Part shown: piece after piece, positions 18,180 through 26,468 of the stretch
Position numbering within the stretch: position 1 is the stretch's first letter
Layout: every line of letters starts with the position of its first letter
Origin: Gottschalkia acidurici 9a
GTDB taxonomy: Bacteria; Bacillota; Clostridia; Tissierellales; Gottschalkiaceae
Direction: 5' to 3'
Assembly (NCBI RefSeq): GCF_000299355.1
Contig: NC_018664.1
Span: forward strand, 1,299,115 to 1,363,114
DNA: 64,000 bases
Position numbers and translations under genes: made by a program
The notes under the pieces: generated by a model
What the model was told of the DNA's origin: nothing
Seen by the model: the letters and a program-made list of their open reading frames with translations, nothing else
Database searches by the model: none

Positions 18180-19307
18180 ATGATAAAGTCAGTAAAAATA
18201 AGACTACTACCTACAGCACAACAGGAAATATTAATGTTTAAATCAGTCGGAGTATCAAGATTTGCATATAACTGGGGATTAGCTAAATGGTAAGAAGAAT
18301 ATAAGAGAGGTTTAAAACCTAATGGTAAATCTATAAAAAAGAAATTTAACAATGACATTAAAAAACAGGAAAGCTTTAAATGGCTATATGAAGTTTCATC
18401 ACAAATAACATCACAGGTATTTACGGATTTACAACAAGCTTTTAATAACTTTTTTAAGAAGACAGCTAACTATCCCAAGTTTAAATCTAAGAAAAAATCT
18501 AAACAATCATTTTATGTTAGATATGACAGAATGAATATAAAAGAGGATACAGTAAACATAGAAAAGATAGGAAGAGTAAAATTTACTACCAACTATAAAA
18601 TACCTATACTAGAAAAATACAATAATCCTAGATGTAGCTTTGACGGGAAGTATTGGTACTTAACATTTGGTTACGAACACGGCGAAAACCAAGTCGAGTT
18701 AAATCAAGATTTAAGTATAGGAATAGACCTAGGAATATCAATACTTGCAGTAATAAATTGTTTGGATAGTCCGATTAAAAACATTAATAAATCTAAAGAA
18801 GTTAGAAGATTAAAAAAGAAATTAAAAAGACTACAAAGACAGGTAAGTAGAAAGTATGAAATGAATAGAGAATTTAATAAGTTTATAAAAACTAGCAATA
18901 TAAAAAAGTTAGAGAAACAGATTACATTAGTCCATAGAAAATTAACAAACATAAGAAATAATCACATACATCAAGCTACTAATAAAATAATTAAAATGAA
19001 ACCATATAGAGTAGTTATGGAAGACTTAAATATTAGTGGAATAATGAAAAACAAACACTTATCAAAATCAATCCAAGAGCAAAAATTATATGAATTTACT
19101 AGGCAAATGAAATATAAATCTGAATTCAATGGAATAAAATTTATCCAAGTAGATAGATTTTTCCCTAGTTCTAAAATGTGCAGTAAGTGCGGAAATATCA
19201 AGAAAGATTTGAAATTATCTAATAGGTTATATGCTTGTGAATGTGGATTAGAAATAGATAGAGATAAAAATGCTAGTATAAACTTAGGTAACTATAAAGT
19301 ATCGTAA
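18180..19307 (+). pseudogene. tnpB: TnpB RNA-guided nuclease with premature ochre stop
   Basis: One continuous frame from ATG 18180 (RBS GGGGTGAG) to the stop at 19305 encodes a 375-codon TnpB, except for TAA at 18291 (codon 38), where relatives have Lys (AKW-K-EEYKRG). A single base change AAA/AAG to TAA explains it. The rest is intact: RuvC residues Asp183 (IGIDLGI), Glu281 (VVMEDLNI) and DRDKNAS near 360-366, and a zinc finger CSKCG...CECG. TnpB cuts DNA at donor sites under omega-RNA guidance and helps IStrons persist. Re-initiation at 18531 would give 258 residues lacking the N-terminal recognition region, so nuclease function is probably lost unless the stop is read through. Confidence 0.85.
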
Positions 19308-19440
19308 GTTCACCTACAAGAAGTATGGTACTATGTAGAATGCGTTGTATCCGAATTTAAGCCCTTGGAGTACTATATCAAACAAGAGTAGATTAACTTA
19401 GGATAATCGAAATAGGGTACGACGAACAGGGAATAAAAGT
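19308..19440 (+). ncRNA. probable omega/guide RNA region at the IStron 3' end
   Basis: Noncoding sequence immediately after tnpB, rich in short stems and ending in GGGTACGACGAACAGGG. In IS605/IStron elements the omega RNA overlaps the 3' end of tnpB and reaches the right end, using flanking DNA as guide. Assigned by position only; secondary structure was not computed. Confidence 0.45.
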
Positions 19441-19506
19441 AGAACTTAAAATTACAAATTATTATATATTTATAGAATTTTATAGGTTTTATGCAACGGT
19501 AGTAAA

Positions 19507-20862
19507 GTGAAAAAAGACTTTGATGAAAAAATTATAAAAAGCGCACTAGATAATATAAGAACACCTGAATATGATATTTTTTCAAAAGTTGAAAAAGAAA
19601 TTAAGAATAAAGAATCTAATATTAGCTTTAAAAAAGCAATTTCAGTCGGGGTAGCGATATGCTTATGTTTAACACTTTCTGTTGGAGTTATGGCAGCTAC
19701 TATTCCAAGTTTTAATAAACTTTTATCTGTTGTTAGTCTAGAAATAGCTTCAATACTTCAGCGTGTAGAGGTCAGTAGTGAAGATAACGGAATAAAGATG
19801 GAAGTAATAGCCGCTATGAGTGACGATGAAACAACAGTTATCTATTTTACAATGCAGGATTTAACAGGTGATAGGATTGATGAAACCCTCAACATATCTG
19901 ATTATGGAATGAGCAAAGGAAGTATGTTCACTTGTGAACTGGTTGATTATAATAAGTCAACCAAAACTGCAACTTTACGTATGGAATCTAATGGTGGAGA
20001 AAAGATAAATAATGAAAAAGTAGAATTTAATATAAGATCATTTGTTGGTGACAGATCAATACTTCATGGAATTGATACGGGTATTACCATAGTAGATATA
20101 TTAGCAGTTAAAGATTCACAAACAATTCCATTTGATATGAAAAATCTATCGGGTATAGGTGGTGATTTAATTGAGGAACTCAGATCACAGGACACAATAG
20201 AATTGTTGAAAGTAGATCAAATGAATCTTACTTTGCCTAAAATAGATCTTATGCATATTTCTAATATAGGGTATATTGATGGTAGACTTCATATCCAGAC
20301 TAAATGGTCGAGAGATAGGGTTAATGATTATGGAGACTTATATCTTGCTGATAGTTCAGGAAATACTCTAGATGTTAGAATGTCAAACGTTTATTTTGGA
20401 GTAAATGAGTCGAATGAGGCAACATATGGAAATGGATATATTGAATATATCTTTGATATAGATAAAACAGAGCTTAACGAGGTAAAACTTATGGCGACTT
20501 TTACTTCAAATCGTAACTATACAGAAGGGAACTGGAAAACTTCATTTAAAATAGAGGCCATTGAAGAACAGAAGAAAATCGACTGCAATATAGAACTAGG
20601 TACAGGGTCTATAGATAGCATTTCAGTGTCACCATTAGGAGTAACTTTAACTGGTAGTGTAAAAGATATTCCTTCTTATGACTCTATTTCTGTTAGCATT
20701 AATATGAAAGATGGTAGCACTAAAACCTTTAGCACACGAGTATCATCTGTTGAAGATGGAAAGACTAAGCTTAAATACATGCCTTCTTTGCCTTTAGATC
20801 TTTCATTAATTAAATCAATTAATATTAATGGAACTATCATAAAGATGAACTCTTTAAAATAA
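19507..20862 (+). CDS. DUF4179 membrane protein, probable anti-sigma partner
   Basis: The 451-residue protein has a cytoplasmic N-terminus (FDEKIIKSALDNIRTPEYDIFSKVEKEI), one membrane helix (about residues 45-64) and a large extracellular beta-rich region. This is the DUF4179 plan usually encoded right after an ECF sigma factor and thought to sequester it. The start is GTG 19507. There is no convincing Shine-Dalgarno before it (only ACGGTAG), whereas the end of the sigma gene has a GGAGG. Precise removal of the IStron from mRNA may therefore help its translation. The signal sensed is unknown. Confidence 0.82.
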   Translation: MKKDFDEKIIKSALDNIRTPEYDIFSKVEKEIKNKESNISFKKAISVGVAICLCLTLSVGVMAATIPSFNKLLSVVSLEIASILQRVEVSSEDNGIKMEVIAAMSDDETTVIYFTMQDLTGDRIDETLNISDYGMSKGSMFTCELVDYNKSTKTATLRMESNGGEKINNEKVEFNIRSFVGDRSILHGIDTGITIVDILAVKDSQTIPFDMKNLSGIGGDLIEELRSQDTIELLKVDQMNLTLPKIDLMHISNIGYIDGRLHIQTKWSRDRVNDYGDLYLADSSGNTLDVRMSNVYFGVNESNEATYGNGYIEYIFDIDKTELNEVKLMATFTSNRNYTEGNWKTSFKIEAIEEQKKIDCNIELGTGSIDSISVSPLGVTLTGSVKDIPSYDSISVSINMKDGSTKTFSTRVSSVEDGKTKLKYMPSLPLDLSLIKSININGTIIKMNSLK

Positions 20863-20880
20863 CCTAAAAATATTAATATA

Positions 20881-20915
20881 TTAAGAACTGGTTTTAAAAC
20901 CAGTTCTTAAGTTTG
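20881..20915. terminator. bidirectional terminator between DUF4179 gene and leuA
   Basis: A perfect 30-base palindrome (15-bp stem centred on GGTTTTAAAACC) lies between the convergent gene ends and can serve both strands. Confidence 0.85.
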
Positions 20916-20928
20916 TATTCAAATCAGC

Positions 20929-22440
20929 TTAATTGCTTTCACTTAATACTTTATTTATAGCATTTACATAAGCCTCTATACTAGAAGCTATAATATCTGT
21001 ATTAAGACCTTTACCAGTATAAGATTCACCATCTTTACTAATCTTAACTATAGCTTCACCTTGAGAATCTTCACCTTCAGTTACAGAATTAAGTGAATAG
21101 TCTTCTAATACAAAGTCTATATCAACAATTTTATTTATAGCATTGAAAACTGCATCTATAGAACCATCGCCAGTAGCTGACTCCTCTTTGATGTTTCCTT
21201 TATAATCAAGAGTTACTGTCGCAGTTGAAGTTATATTAAATCCACTATTAATTACAAAGTTATTTAAAGAATATATTTGTGGAATAGATATAGATTTTTT
21301 AGTTACTATAGCCTCTAAGTCTCTATCACATACAGTCTTCTTTTTATCCGCAAGACTTTTAAACTGTTCGAAAGCAGAATCTAAGTCTTCTTTAGATAAA
21401 TTGAATCCTAAAGTTTGAAGTCTATCTTCAAAAGCATGACGACCAGAATGTTTCCCTAAAACCATTACATTAGTTGTAAGACCTACTGATTCTGGAGACA
21501 TTATTTCATAAGTACTTCTTTCTGCTAATACACCGTGTTGATGAATGCCTGATTCGTGAGCAAAAGCATTTGCTCCTACTATAGCTTTATTTGGTTGAAC
21601 AGGAACACCAGTTATAGAAGTAAGTAATCTACTAGTTTTAGTAATTTGTTTAGTGTTTACATTAGTAGTAGCACCAAAGAAGTCTTTTCTAGTATTAAGA
21701 GCCATAACAATTTCTTCTAATGCAGTATTACCGGCTCTTTCACCTATACCATTTACAGTACATTCAACTTGTGTAGCACCAGCTTTTACAGCAGCTAAAC
21801 TGTTTGCTACAGCCATACCTAAGTCATTATGACAATGTACAGATATATCTGCTTTATCTATATTAGGTACAGTAGTTTTAAGATGATTTATAATTTTAGA
21901 AAACTCATCAGGAGTAGTATATCCGACAGTATCAGGGATATTGACCACTGTAGCACCAGCATTTATAACGGATTCTACAACTCTAGATAAGAAATCTAAA
22001 TTCGTTCTAGAAGCATCCTCTGCTGAAAATTCAATATCACTACAGTACCCTTTTGCGTGCTTCACCATAGCAACAGCTCTTTCAACAACCTCGTCTGGAG
22101 TCATTTTTAACTTGTGTTTCATATGAATATCAGAAGTAGCTAAAAAAACGTGTATTCTAGGATAGTTAGCATATTTAACGGCTTCCCAAGCACGATCAAT
22201 ATCTTTAGTAAGGGCTCTTGCTAAGCTTGCTACAGTACAGTTTTTAACATTTTCAGATATAGTTTTTACAGACTCAAAGTCACCAACAGATGCAATAGCA
22301 AAGCCAGCCTCTATAATGTCTACATTTAACTCTTCTAATTGTTTAGCTAAAACTATTTTTTCCTTTAAATTCATAGTACAACCAGGAGATTGCTCTCCAT
22401 CTCTTAAAGTAGTGTCGAAAATTTTGATTTGTTTAGACAT
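20929..22440 (-). CDS. leuA: 2-isopropylmalate synthase LeuA
   Basis: LeuA condenses acetyl-CoA with 2-ketoisovalerate, the first committed step to leucine. The 503-residue protein has the catalytic opening FDTTLRDGEQSPG and metal ligands in VHCHNDLGMAVANSLA (HxH). It also has GIGERAGNTALEEIVMAL, KHSGRHAF and a C-terminal LeuA dimer/allosteric domain beginning near residue 385. That domain is where leucine feedback acts in the family. The gene is monocistronic behind a T-box with a leucine specifier and separate from leuBCD 13 kb away. It lacks the CimA signature seen in the protein encoded at 40270. Confidence 0.96.
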   Translation of the reverse strand: MSKQIKIFDTTLRDGEQSPGCTMNLKEKIVLAKQLEELNVDIIEAGFAIASVGDFESVKTISENVKNCTVASLARALTKDIDRAWEAVKYANYPRIHVFLATSDIHMKHKLKMTPDEVVERAVAMVKHAKGYCSDIEFSAEDASRTNLDFLSRVVESVINAGATVVNIPDTVGYTTPDEFSKIINHLKTTVPNIDKADISVHCHNDLGMAVANSLAAVKAGATQVECTVNGIGERAGNTALEEIVMALNTRKDFFGATTNVNTKQITKTSRLLTSITGVPVQPNKAIVGANAFAHESGIHQHGVLAERSTYEIMSPESVGLTTNVMVLGKHSGRHAFEDRLQTLGFNLSKEDLDSAFEQFKSLADKKKTVCDRDLEAIVTKKSISIPQIYSLNNFVINSGFNITSTATVTLDYKGNIKEESATGDGSIDAVFNAINKIVDIDFVLEDYSLNSVTEGEDSQGEAIVKISKDGESYTGKGLNTDIIASSIEAYVNAINKVLSESN

Positions 22441-22488
22441 TTATATTCCCCCTAATTTAATTATTTAACTACCGTCATCTATTTAAAA

Positions 22489-22720
22489 TAAAAAAACTCG
22501 TCCTCTAATAATATTAAAGGACGAGTTGAACCCGCGGTACCACCTTAGTTACACCAAAAAGATATCTCTTTAAGCCGTTATCGAGGCTAGTCGGTATCAA
22601 CTAATAGGAAAAACCTTTCGCAGATACTGCTTAGGAGTGAGTGTATATTACTAAAGTATCGGTTCACACCAACCACCGACTCGCTGCAACTTATCATAAA
22701 ATACTTATCTCCATCATTGC
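22489..22720 (-). promoter_or_regulatory. T-box leader, leucine (CUC) specifier, upstream of leuA
   Basis: Reverse-strand leader. Stem I is closed by GGAG (22709-22712) with CTCC (22634-22637). The specifier CUC (22641-22639) is followed by the usual purine A. The T-box AAGGTGGTACCGCGGG is at 22530-22545, and a terminator CTCGTCCT/AGGACGAG with a U run is at 22489-22527. Uncharged tRNA-Leu should favour antitermination and leuA expression. Confidence 0.93.
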
Positions 22721-22765
22721 TTTATAGATTAATTTAAAATTATGCGTTTACTTGAATTATTATGT

Positions 22766-22794
22766 ATTCTAACAGTTAAAAATGGCAATGTCAA
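22766..22794 (-). promoter_or_regulatory. promoter of the leuA T-box transcript
   Basis: Reverse strand TTGACA (22794-22789), 17-base spacer, TAGAAT (22771-22766). It starts transcription shortly before stem I. Confidence 0.85.
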
Positions 22795-22846
22795 GGAAAA
22801 GTTTTAGAGATAAAGTAACAAACTTTAAAATTGTTTAAATCATTTG

Positions 22847-22875
22847 TTGACATGTTGAAATATCAATAGTAAAAT
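22847..22875 (+). promoter_or_regulatory. promoter of ilvB-ilvN
   Basis: TTGACA (22847-22852), 17-base spacer, TAAAAT (22870-22875), about 57 bases before the ilvB start. No T-box or attenuator fits in the short leader, unlike the other ilvB copy. Confidence 0.8.
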
Positions 22876-22932
22876 TCTAAATAATCATACATTAACGTGG
22901 TATAATTATATATTAGAGGGAGGGAGATAAAA

Positions 22933-24543
22933 ATGATAGCATCAGATGCTATAATAAAATGTCTGGAAGAAGAAAATGTTGAAATCATATTTGGATATCC
23001 AGGCGGAGCATTACTTCCTATATATGAATCTATGAGAAAGTCTAATATTAAGCACATACTAGTTCGACAAGAACAATCAGCCGCGCATAATGCTAGTGGA
23101 TATGCGAGAGCTTCTGGAAAAGTTGGAGTTTGTATGGCAACATCAGGGCCAGGTGCTACAAACTTAATTACTGGTATAGCAACAGCTTATATGGATTCAG
23201 TTCCAATGGTTATAATAACTGGTCAGGTAGATTCAAGTCTCATAGGAAAGGACATTTTTCAGGAGGCAGATATAGTAGGATCAACACTACCATTTACAAA
23301 GTATAATTGTTTAGTAAAAAATGCAGAAGATATTCCAAGAATTTTAAAAGAAGCTTTTTATATAGCTAAAACAGGTAGACCAGGACCAGTGCTTATAGAC
23401 ATACCATCAGATATACAACAGAAAAATATTAATTTTGAATATCCTAGTGAAGTAGATATAAGAGGATATAAGCCTATAAGTGAAGGGCATATAGGTCAGA
23501 TAAAGAGAGCTATACGTAAGATAAAAAACAGTAAAAGACCTATAATATGTGCAGGTGGAGGAGTTTCAAGTGCAAATGCTAATAGAGAACTAAGAATATT
23601 TGCAGAAAAAGTTGGTATACCTGTAGTTTATACTCTAATGGGAATAGGAGCTATAGATTCTGACTCTAAATTTAACTTTGGTATGGTAGGTTCTCATGGT
23701 CACAGCTATGCAAATAAGCTAGTGAATAAATCAGACTTAATAATAGTTATAGGAGCTAGGATTGCTAATAGATCTGCTATAACTCAGTCTGCAAAAGAAA
23801 CTGATATTATTCATATAGATATAGACACAGCAGAAATAGGAAAAAACTTATCAGCAGATATACCTGTAGTTGGAGATGCAAAAAATATATTAAGTGATTT
23901 AATAGATAGATTAGACAATATAGGATTAGAAGACTGGATAAATGAGGCAGAAGAAATAAAAGGAAGTTATCAAAAGAAAGAAGAAATAACAGAAAATATA
24001 AATCCGCGCAAAGCAATTAAATTTATTTCAGATACAGTAGATGACGACACTATATTAACTGGAGATGTAGGTCAAAATCAAATGTGGTGTGCTAGAAATT
24101 TTGAGGTTAAAGGAAATAGAAGGTTCATTACATCTGGTGGCTTAGGAACTATGGGATATAGTTTACCAGCATCTATAGGAGCTAAGTTTGGCGCTGAGGA
24201 TAGAACTGTAATAGGTGTTATGGGTGATGGTAGTATTCAAATGCTATTATCAGAACTTGGAGTTATAAGAGAATATGATTTAGATATAAAAATTATTGTA
24301 TTTAACAACAGTAGATTAGGAATGGTAAGGGAACTTCAAGATAATACTTACGGAAAAGGAAATAATAATGCCGTTGTATTTAAACACTCACCAGATTTTG
24401 TTAAGATAGCAGATGGATTTGGGATAAAAGGAATAAAAGTAAATTCAAATGAAGATTTTGAAAAAGCTTTTAAAGAGTGCTTAGATTTAAAGGAACCATT
24501 CTTGATAGAATGTATAGTTGACTCAGACTTTAGTACTATTTAG
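22933..24543 (+). CDS. ilvB: acetolactate synthase large subunit (copy 1)
   Basis: This thiamine-diphosphate enzyme makes acetolactate or acetohydroxybutyrate, the first shared step to Val, Leu and Ile. Domains in order: N-terminal TPP-binding (IFGYPGGALLPIYE, catalytic Glu in RQEQSAAHNASGYARASG), central domain (residues 190-320), C-terminal TPP domain (VMGDGSIQML...FNNSRLGMV). At 536 residues it is slightly shorter than usual. After GMV it reads RELQDNTYG, not the RQWQ of the second copy at 45737, so the active-site mouth differs. It sits 7 bases before its regulatory subunit gene ilvN. RBS GAGGGAGGGAG. Confidence 0.93.
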   Translation: MIASDAIIKCLEEENVEIIFGYPGGALLPIYESMRKSNIKHILVRQEQSAAHNASGYARASGKVGVCMATSGPGATNLITGIATAYMDSVPMVIITGQVDSSLIGKDIFQEADIVGSTLPFTKYNCLVKNAEDIPRILKEAFYIAKTGRPGPVLIDIPSDIQQKNINFEYPSEVDIRGYKPISEGHIGQIKRAIRKIKNSKRPIICAGGGVSSANANRELRIFAEKVGIPVVYTLMGIGAIDSDSKFNFGMVGSHGHSYANKLVNKSDLIIVIGARIANRSAITQSAKETDIIHIDIDTAEIGKNLSADIPVVGDAKNILSDLIDRLDNIGLEDWINEAEEIKGSYQKKEEITENINPRKAIKFISDTVDDDTILTGDVGQNQMWCARNFEVKGNRRFITSGGLGTMGYSLPASIGAKFGAEDRTVIGVMGDGSIQMLLSELGVIREYDLDIKIIVFNNSRLGMVRELQDNTYGKGNNNAVVFKHSPDFVKIADGFGIKGIKVNSNEDFEKAFKECLDLKEPFLIECIVDSDFSTI

Positions 24544-24550
24544 ATAGGAG

Positions 24551-25045
24551 ATGATTAAAATAAATAAGCATATGTTATCTGTATTAGTAGAAAATCAAGC
24601 AGGAGTTCTCAGTAAAATATCTGGCTTATTTACAAGACGTGGATATAATATAGACAGTTTATCTGTTGGAGAGACAGAAGATCCTGAGATTTCAAGAATG
24701 ACTATAACTCTAGAAGGAGATAGACAAACTGTTGAGCAAATAGTAAAACAGCTAAACAAACTTATAGATGTAATAAAAGTTACGGAGTTAACTAACGAGG
24801 ATTCAGTATGTAGAGAGCTTTTACTTATAAAAGTAAAAGCTGATTTAAAAACTAGATCTGACATCATAGGTATTGCAGGAATATTCAAAGCAAAGATAAT
24901 AGATGTAGCTAAAGAGAGCTTAATACTTGAATTAACAGGAGATAGTGAAAAGATAGAGGCATTTACTGAAATCTTAAAGCCTTACGGGATATTAGAATAT
25001 AATCGTACAGGCTTAACAGCATTAAAAAGAGGAAAATATAAATAA
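24551..25045 (+). CDS. ilvN: acetolactate synthase small (regulatory) subunit
   Basis: The 164-residue subunit has an N-terminal ACT domain (MLSVLVENQAGVLSKISGLFTRRGYNIDSL, residues 7-36, the valine-binding region) and the C-terminal ALS_ss domain (ELLLIKVKADLKTR through LEYNRTGLTALKRG). It activates the large subunit and confers valine feedback. RBS AGGAG overlaps the end of ilvB, so the two are translationally linked. The symbol ilvN is used loosely; ilvH is equally valid. Confidence 0.93.
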   Translation: MIKINKHMLSVLVENQAGVLSKISGLFTRRGYNIDSLSVGETEDPEISRMTITLEGDRQTVEQIVKQLNKLIDVIKVTELTNEDSVCRELLLIKVKADLKTRSDIIGIAGIFKAKIIDVAKESLILELTGDSEKIEAFTEILKPYGILEYNRTGLTALKRGKYK

Positions 25046-25060
25046 ATTATCATAATATGG

Positions 25061-25090
25061 TTGACACTTTTCATAATATTGATATATAGT
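25061..25090 (+). promoter_or_regulatory. promoter upstream of the 43-aa gene and aro operon
   Basis: TTGACA (25061-25066), 18-base spacer, TATAGT (25085-25090), just after ilvN stops. Confidence 0.65.
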
Positions 25091-25151
25091 TATTGTATAT
25101 AAATCAAATATATTAAGAATTTTGCATATTTATTAGATTTACTTGGAGGAA

Positions 25152-25283
25152 ATGACATGGATAGACTTATTAGAAAAGAAAACAGAAAACAAAACAACTA
25201 TTATTACTACTTTTTTATCTGGGGCTATTATTACTTTAGCGCTGGTTATTTGTTCTACAAAAAATAGTTGGAATGTTTACTGA
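25152..25283 (+). CDS. 43-residue single-pass membrane peptide
   Basis: This short gene has ATG preceded by TTGGAGGAA and lies about 60 bases after a good promoter. The product starts MTWIDLLEKKTENKT, then has one hydrophobic helix of about 19 residues (TTFLSGAIITLALVICS) and a short tail STKNSWNVY. I know no family. The lack of repeated Phe, Tyr or Trp codons argues against a classic attenuation leader. It is followed by a hairpin and a terminator before the DAHP synthase gene, so it could be a separate small transcript or part of the aro leader. Confidence 0.55.
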   Translation: MTWIDLLEKKTENKTTIITTFLSGAIITLALVICSTKNSWNVY

Positions 25284-25373
25284 TGAGTCTAACATAGGGA
25301 TATTAGCATAAGTGAATAGAATAGATAAAACTATCTATAAACTGTAAACTTATAAAAATATGTGAAAACAGGA

Positions 25374-25397
25374 GGAGTCTCATTAGAGGCTCCTTTT
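25374..25397 (+). terminator. terminator/attenuator ahead of the aro operon
   Basis: GGAGTCTC-ATTA-GAGGCTCC forms an 8-bp stem followed by TTTTTT. It lies between the small membrane peptide gene and the DAHP synthase RBS. A weaker hairpin (ATAGAT...ATCTAT, near 25319-25338) precedes it, so an attenuator is possible. Confidence 0.75.
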
Positions 25398-25437
25398 TTG
25401 TATATATAGAAAAAATTGAAAATAGGAGGAAATAATA

Positions 25438-26451
25438 ATGATTATAGTATTTAGAAAAGGAACACCAACAGAGGAAATAGAAGTAATTAAGCAAAGAATG
25501 TTAGAAAAAGGTTTAAGATTAAACGAATCTATAGGAGAAAGTAGTCATCTTTTAGGACTAGTGGGGGATACGAGTAAAGTGAATAAGGGACAAATACAAG
25601 CAAATAAAAATGTTGAAAAGTTAATATCAGTACAGGAGCCATATAAATTAGCTAATAGACTATTTCATCCAGAAGATACTATAATAGATGTAAAAGGGAG
25701 TATAATAGGAGGAAAGAATATAGCAATAATGGCTGGTCCGTGCTCAGTAGAAAGTGAAGAGCAAATAGTGGAAGTGGCAGAAGAAATTAAAAAATCAGGA
25801 GCAACTTTCTTGAGAGGAGGGGCATTTAAGCCAAGAACATCTCCATACAGCTTCCAAGGAATGAGAGAAGAAGGATTAGAATTACTTAAAAAGGCCAGAG
25901 AAATCACTGGGTTACCAATAGTTACTGAAATAATGTCAGCAGACTATGTTGAAAAGTTTAATGAAGATGTAGATGTAATTCAAGTTGGAGCTAGAAATAT
26001 GCAAAACTTTGAATTACTAAAAGAGTTAGGTAAAATTAGAAAGCCTATTCTATTAAAAAGAGGAATGTCAGCAACTATAGAAGAGCTATTAATGTCAGCA
26101 GAATATATAATGGCTGGTGGAAATGAAAATGTAATTTTATGTGAAAGAGGAATTAGAACATTTGAAACTTACACAAGAAACACTTTAGATTTAAGTGCTA
26201 TACCAGTACTTAAAAAATTAAGTCATTTACCAGTTATAGTAGATCCAAGTCACGCGGCAGGTTTAAGATGGTTAGTTGAACCATTATCAAAAGCAGCATT
26301 AGCAGTTGGAGCAGATGGACTTATGATAGAGGTTCACAATGACCCATCAAATGCAAAATGTGATGGTCAACAATCGATAAAGCCAGAAGAATTTGATAAA
26401 CTAGTTAAATCACTAAGAGAAATAGCTAAGATAGAGGGAAAAGAATTATAG
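25438..26451 (+). CDS. aroF: 3-deoxy-7-phosphoheptulonate (DAHP) synthase, type I beta
   Basis: First step of the shikimate pathway: PEP plus erythrose 4-phosphate to DAHP. The 337-residue protein has an N-terminal ferredoxin-like regulatory domain (residues 1-70), then the TIM barrel: MAGPCSVESEEQIVEVA, GATFLRGGAFKPRTSPYSFQG, VGARNMQNFELL, LLKRGMSATIEE, CERGIRTF, VDPSHAAG and EVHNDP. Metal ligands Cys (AGPCS), His (DPSHA), Glu and Asp are present. This matches the type I beta class of Bacillus and Thermotoga. It opens an operon of eight co-directional genes; RBS AGGAGG. Confidence 0.95.
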   Translation: MIIVFRKGTPTEEIEVIKQRMLEKGLRLNESIGESSHLLGLVGDTSKVNKGQIQANKNVEKLISVQEPYKLANRLFHPEDTIIDVKGSIIGGKNIAIMAGPCSVESEEQIVEVAEEIKKSGATFLRGGAFKPRTSPYSFQGMREEGLELLKKAREITGLPIVTEIMSADYVEKFNEDVDVIQVGARNMQNFELLKELGKIRKPILLKRGMSATIEELLMSAEYIMAGGNENVILCERGIRTFETYTRNTLDLSAIPVLKKLSHLPVIVDPSHAAGLRWLVEPLSKAALAVGADGLMIEVHNDPSNAKCDGQQSIKPEEFDKLVKSLREIAKIEGKEL

Positions 26452-26468
26452 TAAGGGGTGTATTTTAA

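Larger units (their letters stand above)
17640..19440 (+). mobile_element. IStron: group I intron fused to an IS605-type TnpB element
   Basis: Between the sigma gene and its DUF4179 partner lies a unit of about 1.8 kb. It consists of a 5' noncoding catalytic-RNA part (to about 18060), a tnpB gene (18180-19307) and a 3' noncoding part likely to include the guide/omega RNA (about 19308-19440). That is the architecture of the CdISt1-type IStrons of clostridia, which transpose as IS605-like DNA and then splice from RNA as group I introns. No TnpA transposase is present, so the copy depends on one in trans. No target duplication is expected, and exact ends could not be fixed by reading; both coordinates are approximate. 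Confidence 0.82.

Noticed and set aside
17640-19440. Complete autonomous IS605 with TnpA
   Set aside because: No Y1 transposase frame is present anywhere in the unit; only the ribozyme part and tnpB are seen.
22489-22720. Repeated GC-rich blocks near leuA, cimA and ilvC as a repeat family or CRISPR
   Set aside because: They are the shared T-box and terminator sequences of three riboregulators, not spaced repeats.
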